In this document: piece by piece, positions 30,681 to 41,343 of the stretch
How positions within the stretch are numbered: position 1 is the first letter of the stretch
Layout of the letters: each line of letters begins with the position of its first letter
DNA from: Toxorhynchites rutilus septentrionalis
Lineage: Eukaryota > Arthropoda > Insecta > Diptera > Culicidae
Length of the DNA: 64,000 nt
Assembly (NCBI RefSeq): GCF_029784135.1
Contig: NC_073746.1
Span: 78,391,704 to 78,455,703 of the forward strand
Reading direction: 5' to 3'
Program-made: the position numbers and the translations under genes
The notes under the pieces: model-generated
The model's input: only the letters and a program-made list of their open reading frames with translations
Told to the model about the DNA's origin: nothing
The model's database searches: none

Positions 30681-33600
30681 TCAGTTATGGACGCTACAAA
30701 TCCAAGGGCATGTTAGATAACTTGCTGATCATATTAGGTTGAAGAAAAATGAATTTATTTTTTCGGTCGATGCATTAGAATGATGATATTACTTAACATC
30801 AACCACAGTTATCAAATAGTTTTGTGACTGCTTGACTTAGTTTTGATCGAGAGCGCGCCATAGAAGGATATCAGCGAAGAAAAAAAGTCATATTTTACTA
30901 TATTTTCTCGAAAAAACTGAAAAAGCATGCCAGTTAAAAATGTGTAAAGAGTGTGTGGTCGAGAAGCGAATCTGGAAATCGTTTGCGGTTTTAGGGTTAT
31001 GATACGCTTTGAAGAATATTCTAATTGAAAAATTAAGAGGTACACTCGTGGTTCTCGAAGTGACGTGAAATATTATTGAAAATCTGTATCATTCGATATG
31101 GTCGTCATGTATGCCCAATTCTACTAGACATCCCTACACGGCACACCTCCCACAGATGATCTGCTCGTTGTTCGCGTTCGAAGCTATACGGCGTTGCACG
31201 CTTCCCCGCGAGGGCCTTCCTGGCCGCCTAGTCTCCAAAACCCGAGGAAGTAGCTCAAATATTTATCATTAAAAATCAATAAATTTTCATTATCGTGCTG
31301 TATCGCCGACATATCGGGAACATCCACCACGTGTTGTATGTATATGTGTAGCATCTATCACAGTGTGTCAGATGACAGAGCGCGGAGATTTGATGTAATG
31401 TGCAGAATCCGGTCCGGGCTCCACACTCCACGGAACGGGGCGGCTCTGTTTGCCAAAGCACCCGGGGCTCGGAAGCGATTTTATTGCAGCCAATTGGGAG
31501 CAGTATGCAGTCTGATGGTTTTATCGCTGTCGGTTTGATTGCTATTCAGCCGGCTCGGGTGCAGTCTCTCTGTTCATTATTGGGCCCCGATATTGCTTTT
31601 CGATGCAAGTCATTCCGGCTGTTTGGTTTTGATATTTTTTTTCCTCCTGCTGTTTGTTTTTGGTATCGCTCCTCCGTACGCATACAAACAAATCTCCTCA
31701 AGCATCGAAAATAAACTTTGCGAGCTGTGTCTATAATTTATGAATTTGTTGAGAATTTACAGCAGCGAAACAGCAACGCTTGTCGGTTGGGCGATGAACT
31801 TGTTGCGGGTAATGATTCTCGTTTAGTGCCATGACAGTAAATAAGTAAAGCACTAATGTTTGTGTATGATCGTTATAGGCTTTTTAAATCATGAGGCAGT
31901 AGTGGGATGCAAAAGTTTAGAATATCAGTGTTTATTGCAGTCTGTTTTTCAGAGAGACGAACCCAAATTTATGCGTCGATCGATTGTATAAACGGCCACG
32001 GGTAAATCCCCACAAGAGACGATAAGAGATGAAATGAATCAAATGATTCGTTCTATTTGCTCTGTTTCTTTACAGGAGTAGAATGAAATTTTTAGAGAAG
32101 ACTATCCCATAACAACGACAAAGTGCAAAATCATAGGTTTCAATCTGTCCAATACAGTATATTGCCCCTCAATTCATCCTCCTGTTCAATTTCATGTTGA
32201 GTGCATCACGTCGTAGTCCTCGATTGCTAGTCACGGCTTACGTGGGAACCATACGCTCCGAACCGTTGCGCTCACAATGTTATTTTAAAGCGCGATGTGC
32301 ACCTTGCTCAAATATGCAAACCGAAATCCACACGCTTGAATGGACGAGGACGAGGGTGGTGGAGCCAAAGTATTCGAACTCTGTAGACAAACACTTCCAG
32401 CTGCAGCCATTCTCTTCGGAGTGTATTGCAGAGGCTGAAAGTGTGTTTATTTCTTACGAGGTGAACGTAATTGCATCCGTCTGCCGTGTACCACGATTCT
32501 AGCACCGAACCGTGTATTCCGCCATGTTTTGATCTAGGAACTCAATACGGTATTTTGCAATCCATGGTCGCTGAAACATGGTAACCAATCTTACAACAGC
32601 TGACTCATATGGGGTGGTCCTATCAGCAGTTGGGCTTACTTTATTTTACCAAGCAAGGGCTAGGTAGCTATTTGAGAATCTTTAAGAGAGTGATAGAAGA
32701 TCATATTTAAGTAAAAACAATCCAAGAACGCTTAAAATGTGATTGATCAAAATAAAGATGCTTATTATGAATTTTTGGTAGGAAAAAAGGAGGAAAAACC
32801 TTTTTAAAAATATATTTTACGTTTTGCTACTGTATAGTTACTTAACCAATTAGCGGCCAAGATGTAAAAATATTTTTTTATGAAAGCCTTTGGAGTATTT
32901 ATTTCTGAATAATTATTGGCGCTATACCCTAATGTTAAAACAATTATTTTTTCGAGAAATGATTGTTAAAAAAGTCAAACAATGCTTAAACCTGCACTTT
33001 TTCTTGCGAGTGCAAACAAACTACGAACAAAAAGCCATTTAAATTACTTAAAAATGAAAATATTACCATATTTCCAGGAAAACTCAGTGAAATGCTTTTA
33101 CCAACTAGCGGCAAACGGTACAAACGATATTGGTGATGTTTCTCACTACCAATAAGTGGTAAAATGTATCTTAGATTTAAAAAACTGAAAAAACTAATTT
33201 CTCAAACTTGTGGAGTTGGCCGGTTTTGCAACTAGGCGACACAATTAGTATGTTTGTGTTTTGTTGGTTTTGTTCAGAAACACCGCCCTACCCTTGCATA
33301 ACAATGGCACTGGTCGAGAGTATGAAAGATGTTATGTTTCGATTTTTATTCCTGCAGCCAACGAGCTGTCAACACGTCAAGACTGCTAGAGTGCTGCCAC
33401 AAACCTACGAAAACTTCTCAGGATAGACAACAATTTAGAAGAATTAACCTTCTAAGAGCCATTTTTTGTATTTATCTAAAAAACCCATTCCACTTTTATC
33501 TCGAAAGTCAGAAATTTCAACATAAAATAGTCCTAGCAGAAAGCTGCCAGCATAAAACCAATGTGTATGTGTGATAGATAAAAATATTCTAAAGACGTTC

Positions 33601-34009
33601 TATTGGGAGTGAACATTGAAAAAAATGTCTCAATAATTTGAAAAAAGAATCTGTGAAGCCCATCTAAAGGTGGGCATGGGTTGTAGAGGGCCAGTTATTA
33701 AATTTCGTTTTTTCCTAAGACAATACCCTAAGTTGCGAGATGAATGGAATATTGTACCGTCTTACGTTTAGAATGCGGTTGCATCTTAGCGTCGGTTTTT
33801 GTTTTTGACTCAGGGTTGCGTCTTAACTTTTAATATTGAGGTCCATTTTGATGTTTTGAACGGCAAAAGTGTATATATTTGGAATTTAAAATCTTTTCAA
33901 AATGAAATGTGTTTGCTATTTCTTTCTGCTGATTCGAGCGGTCGATTGCGCACGTGTCACGTTGCATCGAGCGAGAGGAATAAATTATCTTGCCCTATGG
34001 ATTCAATTT
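30681..34009. other. About 3.3 kb without a recognised gene
   Basis: The segment 31100-32500 is GC-balanced with several short open frames (for example 31400-31714 and 32194-32502), none with a family signature. The rest is AT-rich. It may be single-copy DNA of a host locus, such as an intron or 5' flank. I see no splice or promoter pattern strong enough to call. Confidence 0.4.
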
Positions 34010-34450
34010 ACAGTAGCAATTACAATTCGGCAATTATCTCACTAGCAACCAGTCGACGGTGAGGGCGTCCAAAATTGCCTTTCTCAAGGCTGAATGTTTA
34101 AGTTAAGTTTAATAAATAGGCTAGAGACGGATGAATTGAAGAAATTTAAAACAGCTATAATTCAACATACTCACACTCTCTCTTACATCAATTTTAGGAG
34201 CACTCTAGAAACCCATCAGTGTTCTTCTGTGAAACACTGAAGGTGAAAATTTGTTCCGCTGGAATGGCTACCACCTCCACCGCCACCACACAACTAATTC
34301 TGTTCGGATTTTCTGTTGCCGTTCTGCGGAAGGTGCTGCGTATCATAATTTGGGGATTATTTCGATGGTAATTGTTCTTTTGAAGCCTTGGAGATGTAAT
34401 TTTCCTAAGCGGTACGGAAAAACTACTTGGATATCCAATTAGTTGAAATT
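34010..34450 (+). repeat. Dispersed module (34010-34170) and block (34190-34450) shared with 18.3-19.1 kb
   Basis: The first part (ACTAGCAACCAGTCGACGG, GCCTTTCTCAAGGCTGAATG, GGATGAATTGAAGAAATTTAAA) matches 18270-18330 and 61880-61960. The second part matches 18880-19090. The order of the two parts is preserved between 18.3 and 34.0 kb, suggesting one larger, diverged repeat family. Confidence 0.55.
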
Positions 34451-34717
34451 GAAAATTGAAAAATCCTTGTTGTAATCTTACGTCTCTCCGGTTATGTTCT
34501 TTTTTTTCGCATCGATTTTTAAAAAGTACTAAAAACATGTTTTGTGTTTTAGAAAATCTAATGTTATTTCGCAAATGTGGAAGTAAATAACAATTTTAGC
34601 AGGTAAATTTTTAGACTATTTCCGGAAACCTTAAAAAATTCATATCTATTCGTTCAATCATTTTTCTTAGTTTTCAAATCAATGATCAATGTTTTGAATT
34701 CCTTCAAAGTTTTTGAC

Positions 34718-34958
34718 TCCCTCTCTCTCTCCCTCTCTGCCTCTCTCTCTCTCTCTCTTCCTTTCTCCTTTTCTCTCTCTCTTCCTCTCTTTCTCTCTCT
34801 CCCACTTTCTCTCTTTCCCTCACTCTCTCTTCATTTCTCCTTCTCTCCTTCTTTCTTTCTTTCTTTCTTTCTCTTCCTCTCTCTATCCCTCTCTCCCTCT
34901 CTCAATTTCTTCTTCTCTCCTTCTCTTCCTCTCTCCCACTTCCTCTCTTTTTCTTCTG
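34718..34958. repeat. Long pyrimidine-rich (TCTC/TTTC) microsatellite
   Basis: About 240 bp almost wholly of T and C on this strand, mixing CTCT, CTTT and CCCT units. Open frames through it (Ser/Leu/Phe only) are artefacts of low complexity. Confidence 0.95.
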
Positions 34959-34959
34959 C

Positions 34960-35803
34960 CATGCAAATGGAGCACAAATTTTTGTATTACTCGAGAATTA
35001 ATCAAGTAAATGAAAGGAAATTTGGCATGTGGAGGTTTTAGGAGGAGTGCATAAAATGATTCCATGGTGGTTAGATACTCTTCCCCCTTCTCTTAGGGGT
35101 GCTGCCATACAAATGAAACACAAATTTCTGCATTACTCGAGAATTCATCAAGCAAACGAATCCAAATTAGGTACATGGAAGTTTGAGGGCGCAATAAATG
35201 TTTTCATGGTGGTTAGACACTCCACCCCCCTCTAAGCGGGAGCTGCCATACAAGTGAAGGACAAATTTCTGCATGACTCGAAAACTAATCATGAAAATGC
35301 CAATTTTGGCATGGGAAGGTTTTAGGGGACACAAAACGTTTCTATGGTGAATCGACACTCCTCCTGTCTCTCTGAGGGGGGAGGGGGCTGTCATACAAAT
35401 GAAGCATACATTTCCGCATAATTCAAGAACTAATCAAGCAAACGCAACTAAATTTGGCATGTGGAGGTTTTATGGGGAAGAAACACTTCGAAGAAGAAAC
35501 ATGTTCTCTGTATCAAACATTTATTCCATGTAACGGAGAAACATGTTATTTGAAAGTGGTTGAAAAATCTTGAACGAGAATTGTGTCTGGAAATGATCTC
35601 ATATTTTAATAATAAATTTTGGTAGAAGTACTAGGAGTTTTATAGTAAAAGGTAAATTCAACGAGGTCGATTAGAAGGTCAATCAATGAACAATTCTGCG
35701 ATTGGACTCATGAACTTGCGCTTAGTAAGAAAATGTGAATGTTTGGATGCATTGATAACAATAAAAAAAATTTGGGCGGGACGAAGTTTGCCTAGTAGCT
35801 AAA
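34960..35803 (+). mobile_element. Helitron-like element, copy 4
   Basis: Adjoins the pyrimidine tract. It carries three to four diverged 143-bp-type units (CATACAAATGAAACAC, TACTCGAGAATT), then the 3' half (GTATCAAACATTTATTCCATG, GGTAGAAGTACTAGG). The terminus GACGAAGTTTGCCTAGTAGCTAAA is degraded, so the CTAG end is not clean. Confidence 0.72.
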
Positions 35804-36032
35804 TAAAATGAACTAGAATAAAGTAATCGAAAAATAATTTACAAAATGCTTGGTTACCTATCTGCATGGCGTAACAGAAAAAAAGTTTCAATATTGATCA
35901 AAAGAAACATGAGATGGGTCGCGAAGAGGGAAAAATGGTATATTTTACTTTAGACAAACAGATTTTCTCTCCAGCTGGACGAGTCTACATTACCCTGCAA
36001 TGAGGCTCTGTTGTTAGGGTTTGTTTGATATA

Positions 36033-37290
36033 TTGGGTTGGGGAAAAAGAAATGTCGTATATTGTCAATATATGGCAACACTTAAACATATCTTGTGTTG
36101 TACTTATCGTATCGGGTCATACTATAAGGCTATTTAAAGACGACAATCTGTGCTACAAGTGTCGTTTTGTTTGTCCTTTTCAGTCTCAAGTTATAGCGCG
36201 TCAAAGATGGAGTCCACTAAGCAAGAAATTCGCCATATTTTACGTTTTTACTAACTGCGAGGTAAAACTGCAATGAAGGCGACCGAAAAAAAATCGTGTA
36301 GTTTATGGACCCGATACTGTAACGATTCGCACAGCACAGCGTTGGTTTGATCGATTTCGTTCAGGTGTAGTGACTGTCGTAGATACACCACATACTGGTA
36401 GGCCAATCGTCGTGGAAACCGATAAAATCGTTGAAATCATCCAAGTAGACCGGCATGTGAGCACTCGCTCGATTGGCCAGGCACTGGGTATAGACCAAAA
36501 AACAGTTTGGAACCATTTACAGAAGATTAGATTCCAAAAATAGCTGGATGTATGGGTGCCACACGAGTTGATGCAAAAAATCTTTTAGACCGAATCATCG
36601 CCTGCGATGCACTACTGAAACGGAACGAGCTCGACCCATTTTTGAAGAAGATGGTGACTGGTGATGAAAAGTGGATCACGTACGACAACCTAAAGCGAGA
36701 AAAGTCGTGATCGAAGCGCGGTGAGCTGGTCCAAACCATCGCCAAGCCCGGATTGACGCCCAGGAAGGTTTTGCTGTGTGTTTGGTGGGATTGGAAGGGA
36801 ATCATCCACTATGAGCTGCTGAACTATGGCCAGACCCTCAACTCGGTTCTCTACTGTGAGCAGCTTGACCGTTTGAAGCAGGCGATTGACCAGAAGCGGC
36901 CAGAAATGATCAATAGGAATGGTGTTGTTTTCCACCAGGACAACGCTCGGTCTCACACATCTTTGATGACCCGCCAGAAGCTACGGGAGCTCGGATGGGA
37001 TGTCCTATTGCACCCACCGTATAGTCCGGACCTGGCCCCAAGTGATTATCATCTCTTCCGGTCCATGCAAAACGCTCTTGGTGATACTAAGTTGACCTCA
37101 AAAGAGGCTTGCGAAAACTGGCTGTCTAAGCTTTTTGCAAATAAGGAGGGGGATAATGAAGTTGCCTTCTAAATGGCAACAAGTTTGCGAACAAAACGAC
37201 GCATATTTGACTTAAATTGGATAATTTTAAGTATGTTAAATAAAGCGTCAAATTTCGATCAGAAATACGACATTTCTTTTTCCCCAACCT
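36033..37290 (+). mobile_element. mariner element (DD34D), near full length but decayed
   Basis: Terminal repeats TTGGGTTGGGGAAAAAGAAATG (left) and, reversed, AAGGTTGGGGAAAAAGAAAT (right), flanked by TA at 36031-36032 and 37291-37292. The length of 1258 bp is normal for mariner. A shorter relative with similar ends is nested in the hAT-like element at 54920-55816. Confidence 0.88.
36207..37215 (+). pseudogene. mariner transposase, several stops and frameshifts
   Basis: From ATG 36207 (STKQEIRHILRFY, then a stop) the homology continues in changing frames: TIRTAQRWFDRFRSG, VDTPHTGRPIVVETDKI, DRHVSTRSIGQALGIDQKTVWNHL (paired helix-turn-helix), WVPHEL, MVTGDEKWITYDN (first Asp), and then an uninterrupted stretch 36753-37172 with VFHQDNARSHTS (second Asp) and YSPDLAPSDYHLF (third Asp, 34 residues later). 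A last frameshift precedes KWQQVCEQNDAYLT and stop. At least four lesions. It would have encoded the DDD recombinase for cut-and-paste at TA. Confidence 0.87.
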
Positions 37291-37292
37291 TA

Positions 37293-37880
37293 TATTAAAG
37301 ATGAAAATATGTGCCATGAAATGATATTTGATTATGAAGACTGATACGAGATCAATCATCAATCAATCATTCAGGCCGTGGGACGGTTTTTTTTTGCCTC
37401 GCTCAAAGTTACAACTGCGTAAGGTACTGGTCATACACTGCGTGGGTCACAGACAGGATTCAGTAGCTGAGCCCTAGATCGCATCAATATCTACTATATG
37501 TTATAAGTGTTATCAGAAAGCTTCGAAGCAATTCTTTGAACACTCGATTATTTGCTCAGCTGTATGAGAAAAACGACAAAATCTTTACTTGGTTACTTCT
37601 ACACGCTGGAGTTCGCTGACCATCAAGAGGCTCCTGCTTAGCAAGATTTTCTGCTCTTTTGAATTTGTGTTTCAGCAGCAGGGTGACGATTTCAACTTGA
37701 TTGAAACTATATCAATAATATCGATCCTTCTGACAACACTTTCAAAACAAAATTTCAGCAGAAAATAACATTCACAGTTCACGCATTTGTTAAAATTATC
37801 ACAAAATCTTTAAGACCATGTCATATTACCGTATATCACTCACTTGAACGCATTACACAAGGATTTTACTAAGATGTTTC
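37293..37880. other. Anonymous AT-rich sequence
   Basis: No coding or repeat family recognised between the mariner and the interrupted MITE. Confidence 0.4.
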
Positions 37881-37939
37881 AAGGCAGTATTCTAGTCTAG
37901 ACATTAAAAAATCGATTTTTCTCCCTTCATATTTATGTA

Positions 37940-38632
37940 AAGGGTGTGTCACATCAAATTGCATCACGGGAAAAACGCTGTAGAAATTTAATTTTTAGGA
38001 ATTATAGCTTTCGCTTATAATCAGATAATAGTGTATAGATCACGTTGGCTACGTTGGAGATTCGCAAGCAGAAACTATCCAAGTTTGCCAAAAAGTACAT
38101 GGTGTGGCAAGCGATCTGCTCTTGCGGAAAGCGGAGCGCCCCCTTCGTGATGACCGGCACGGTAAACGGGCAGGTTTACCTTAAGGAGTGCCTACAGAAG
38201 CGCTTACTACCACTATTGAAGCAGCACGAGGGCCCGACCATCTTCTGGCCGGATCTCACTTCGTGCCACTATTCAAAGGACGTGTTGGAGTGGTACGAAG
38301 CCAACGGGGTCACCTTCGTGCCAAAGGAAATGAACCCGCCCAACGCGCCGGAGCTTCTCCCAATAGAGAAATATTGGGCGATTATGAAGCAGGCCCTCCG
38401 GAAGAACCCGAAAGTTGTCAAATCGGAGGCGGACTTCAAGAGAAAATGGAGGAAGGGGATAAAGAGGAAGGTGCGAGCATACGGGCTTGGGCTCGAAGTA
38501 TGAATAAAATGAAAATGCCAAAAGTTGTTTAATAGTTTTTATTTTACTGTTTAAAATTTTCAAAAGGATCGGTCTACTGGGCGAATTTCTACAGCGTTTT
38601 TTCCGTGATGCAATTTGATGTGACACACCCTT
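37940..38632 (+). mobile_element. Internally deleted ITmD37E, copy 3 (693 bp)
   Basis: Same terminal repeats as copies 1 and 2, TA at 37938-37939 and 38633-38634. Compared with copy 2, a deletion of about 560 bp fuses the leader (CACGTTGGC) to the middle of the transposase (GAGATTCGCAAGCAG). A second deletion of about 15 codons near the C-terminus joins FKRKW to RKGIKRKV. Confidence 0.9.
38051..38503 (+). pseudogene. ITmD37E transposase C-terminal fragment
   Basis: The open frame runs from LEIRKQKLSKFAKKYMVWQ to the C-terminal VRAYGLGLEV. It includes the second catalytic Asp (WPDLTSCHYS) and the Glu (LLPIEKYWAIMK) but lacks both DNA-binding domains and the first Asp. Unlike the two longer copies it has Pro (CCA) where they have a stop, so it comes from a lineage without that lesion. 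The frame has no ATG at its start. Confidence 0.85.
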
Positions 38633-39123
38633 TAGTTCAGGCATTCAAGAATATACCCTAGAAAGGACTTATCGGAAATCCTATTATTAACCGAGTTAGA
38701 GCCATTTCAGTCTAACTTGTTACGGCCATAACAATGAACTTCAAACGCGTTTTTCTCGAAACTAGTTTTTTCAATCTGGCGTACACGATATCTCAAGTAA
38801 TACCTAACCGATTTATGTCGAATTTGTATGGATACAATCTGCAGGAATCTCTGTATCGCATGAACCTCTAAAAAATAATACTTTTTAAATTTTACTATTT
38901 TTAGAAAATTAGAAAACGTAATGAAAAACGTTTTAAACAACATTTTGTTTTTCAAACTGCCGATTTTTTTTGACTTGTACGAGGTTCGTTCGATAGCGGC
39001 ATCTTTACTGATTCAGAATCTGTTCGACTTTTTTGTTTAGATAACCAGAAGGGTTGGAGTCGTGTACGCCATGGCACAACTTATTTTTGAACCCTCTCAC
39101 TTCATCAGCTCTTAACTATTCTA

Positions 39124-40416
39124 CAGGGTGGGCCATTTGAAGTGGAAGGATTTGTTTTTGCAATAGCAAAGTAAAGAAGTGGAATTTTAAATTTTTTTTT
39201 GAAATTCATTTATTTTGGTCCAAGGAGATTTGTTCTAACTACTTATTGATTATGATATCTCGTAAATGACCGCCTCTGGCCTTGACCGCAAAATGTTCCC
39301 TTTTTTCGGCATTTTCCATCACTTTGCCCAATGATTCGGCCGATATGGCAGCAATTTCTTGTCGGATATTGTCTTTCAGCGCAGCCAGGGTCCTTGGTTT
39401 ACCTTGGACTTTAAATATCCCCATAAAAAAAAAGTCAGGAGGCGTCAAATCAGGTGATCTCGGTGGCCAGTCATAATCGCCGTTTTTCGATATTAAACTT
39501 CCGGGGAACATTTCGCGCAATAATTTGGTCGTGGCAGCCGCTGTATGGCATGTAGCGCCGTCCTGTAGGAACCAGTAATTGTCCAATTCATTTTCACGAA
39601 CAAATGGCAATAAAAAATCGGTTATCATTGTCCGATAACGCTCCCCATTCACGGTTACCGTTGCTCCATTTTCGTTTTCAAAGAAGTACGGGCCGATGAC
39701 TTTATCGGCATGAATGCCACACCACACAGTAACTTTTTGGTCGTAAAGTGGTTGCGTTTCGATGAATTGAGGGTTTTCAGTAGCATAAAACCGACAATTT
39801 TGTTTATTCACTCCTCCATTCAAGTTGAAATGCGCCTCATCGGACATTATGATTTTTTGCCAAAAGCCACGTTCATTTTTGGCCATTTCGATGGTCCATT
39901 TCGCAAAATCAAGTCGACGTGGTAAGTCAGATGGGTTAAGTTGTTGAGCCATTTGAATTTTATACGGAAACATTTTCAAATCAACACGAATTATGCGTCG
40001 GAGAGTGGTTCGAGCGATGCCTAACTCTTGCGAACGATGGCGACCTGATGTCGATGGAGTCTCTGCAACACTGGCTCGAACGGCATCAATATTCTCGTCG
40101 AAACGTCTTGGTCGTTGTCTGGACAGATGACTGGCATTACCAACACTACCAGACGATATAAATTTGGCATATAATCGACGTATAGTGTTGTCTCCAGGCG
40201 ATGTTTTAACTTTATTTTTATTTTTCCACGCACGTTTAGTTAACACAATTGAGAAGTTATTTTGAATGTACAGCTGAACAATTAGGTTGTTTAGGTGTGT
40301 ATTGTTCCATGGTTAAAATTGTGACGCTTCCAACGCGGTATGACATTTGTTAATCTGACATCTCTGTCAAAAGTTATGGGGTTGCCAGATGCTTCCACTT
40401 TAAATGGCCCACCCTG
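39124..40416 (-). mobile_element. DD41D (rosa-type) Tc1/mariner-superfamily transposon
   Basis: A 1293-bp element with ends CAGGGTGGGCCATTT...GAAGTGGAAG and the complementary CTTCCACTTTAAATGGCCCACCCTG, TA at 39122-39123 and 40417-40418, inserted into MITE copy B. The spacing of 41 residues between the second and third catalytic Asp is diagnostic of the DD41D group first noted in the Ceratitis rosa mariner. Confidence 0.88.
39239..40310 (-). pseudogene. DD41D transposase, a single early frameshift from complete
   Basis: The ATG at 40310 opens MEQYTPKQ. About five bases are then missing relative to the expected protein near 40285, shifting into the frame IVQLYIQNNFSIVLTKRAW, which runs without a stop for about 350 codons. 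It includes helix-turn-helix regions (NTIRRLYAKF; SQELGIARTTLRRII), the first Asp in MSDEAHFNLNG, ENPQFIETQPLYDQKVTVWCGI, the second Asp in FLQDGATCHTA, and WPPRSPDLTPPDFFF with the third Asp. The stretch after DFFF (MGIFKVQGKPRTLAAL) looks shortened by a small in-frame deletion. It is the best-preserved DNA transposase here, and a start at an internal GTG or ATG cannot be excluded. Confidence 0.85.
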
Positions 40417-40577
40417 TAGTTATGGATATTTTTTCTTCGTTCAATTTTTGCTTTATTGTTAAAATATATACGAACAAATGATTATATAATGTATAGTAGA
40501 AATATTCTTTGTTTTAGTTTTACGGAACTCGGAAAAAAGTCCGAAATTCGTGTTTCTACACTAGAATACCTCCTTAA

Positions 40578-41084
40578 GATCTTCGAAATTTTCAAATTCC
40601 TCAATGTAGAATGAATCAGTACTTTACCACAGCCATAGAACGAGCCAAGGTGATAATGCAAGAAAAGATGATTATCATAAGCACAGATGAGCAGCTCAAG
40701 CAGGAGTATACGCAACATTGAAACACAGTATCCATGCTGAAAAATGCCTTCTCGTATTTCCATCATCATACTTTGTCGAAAAAGGCTTCATTGTAGTTAC
40801 AAACAAGCCGAAACCGAAGGAACCATTCGAAAATCAACGAACGCGGAGATTTTAGGCTTGAACTAACCAATATTGAACCGTGTTTTGATATTTTGGTAGT
40901 AGCGGGTAGATTGGTTTGCGATTTGAATGTTTTCATAGCTTGTGAGTAGTTTATAATTATTAATTACACTTGAATTTTACTAAATTTTATTTCTACTTAT
41001 TTTGTTGAATATAATGAGAATTTTTTTTCTGTATTATAGTAACTTTCAACACTTTTGGCTGGTTTGTCACTTTACTCCCATTTT
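40578..41084. other. Anonymous AT-rich sequence
   Basis: No coding signal. The right part may belong to the hAT-like repeat that ends at 41343, because AATTTTATTTCTACTTATT resembles 53500-53520. Confidence 0.4.
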
Positions 41085-41170
41085 TTGAAGAACGTCGGGA
41101 GTGTGAATTGAATTCGTTACCTTATGCGTGAGAGGTGGATGTTACCTCTACGCCAGATCGCCTCCGTGAG
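41085..41170 (-). mobile_element. tRNA-like SINE remnant of a second type
   Basis: The minus strand reads TGGCGTAGAGG (41155-41145), a fair A box, followed by TAACATCCACCTCTCACGC and GGTAACGAATTCAATTC, a weak B box. The flank GAACGTCGGGAGTG fits a SINE body. Evidence is limited to these boxes. Confidence 0.45.
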
Positions 41171-41269
41171 ACAATAATGTCATGTTTACTTATTCAACTA
41201 ACTGCAATGTTTTTAAATTGATAATTATTCAGTAAGAAAAAAAACTAAAGATAAGGATTTTCAAAGAAA

Positions 41270-41343
41270 TTTTGCTATAGGGGTCTGAGGTATGATTCCA
41301 TTCCGGAAAAGGGGTCTCTTGCCCAAAATAGTTTGAGAACCCC
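41270..41343. repeat. hAT-type terminal fragment
   Basis: GTCTCTTGCCCAAAATAGTTTGAGAACCCCTA is the same end sequence as 53994-54030 (reversed) and 53562-53588. The opposite end was not located. A TACCG-family end (GTCCGAAATATGATTCAGAAC) follows at 41425-41445. Confidence 0.6.

Larger units (their letters stand above)
37881..40573. mobile_element. piggyBac-type MITE, copy B, split by two nested transposons
   Basis: Three segments (37881-37937, 38635-39121 and 40419-40573) together match the reverse complement of copy A at 29943-30676 from end to end. The left end is worn (TTCAAGGCAGTATTCTAGTCTAGA) and the right end reads ACTAGAATACCTCC followed by TTAA (40574-40577). The interruptions are the ITmD37E copy 3 and the DD41D element. 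At each, removing the insert and one TA restores the copy-A sequence. Confidence 0.88.

Noticed and set aside
32194..32502. 102-codon frame in GC-balanced DNA
   Set aside because: No domain, no codon or splice evidence; could be part of a host gene but cannot be supported from sequence alone.
34682..35041. Ser/Leu-rich frames of about 100-120 codons
   Set aside because: They are translations of a TC-rich microsatellite.
38045..38050. Start of an independent short ITmD37E protein at 38045
   Set aside because: The first codon is TTG at a deletion joint; the segment is simply the C-terminal part of a deleted transposase.
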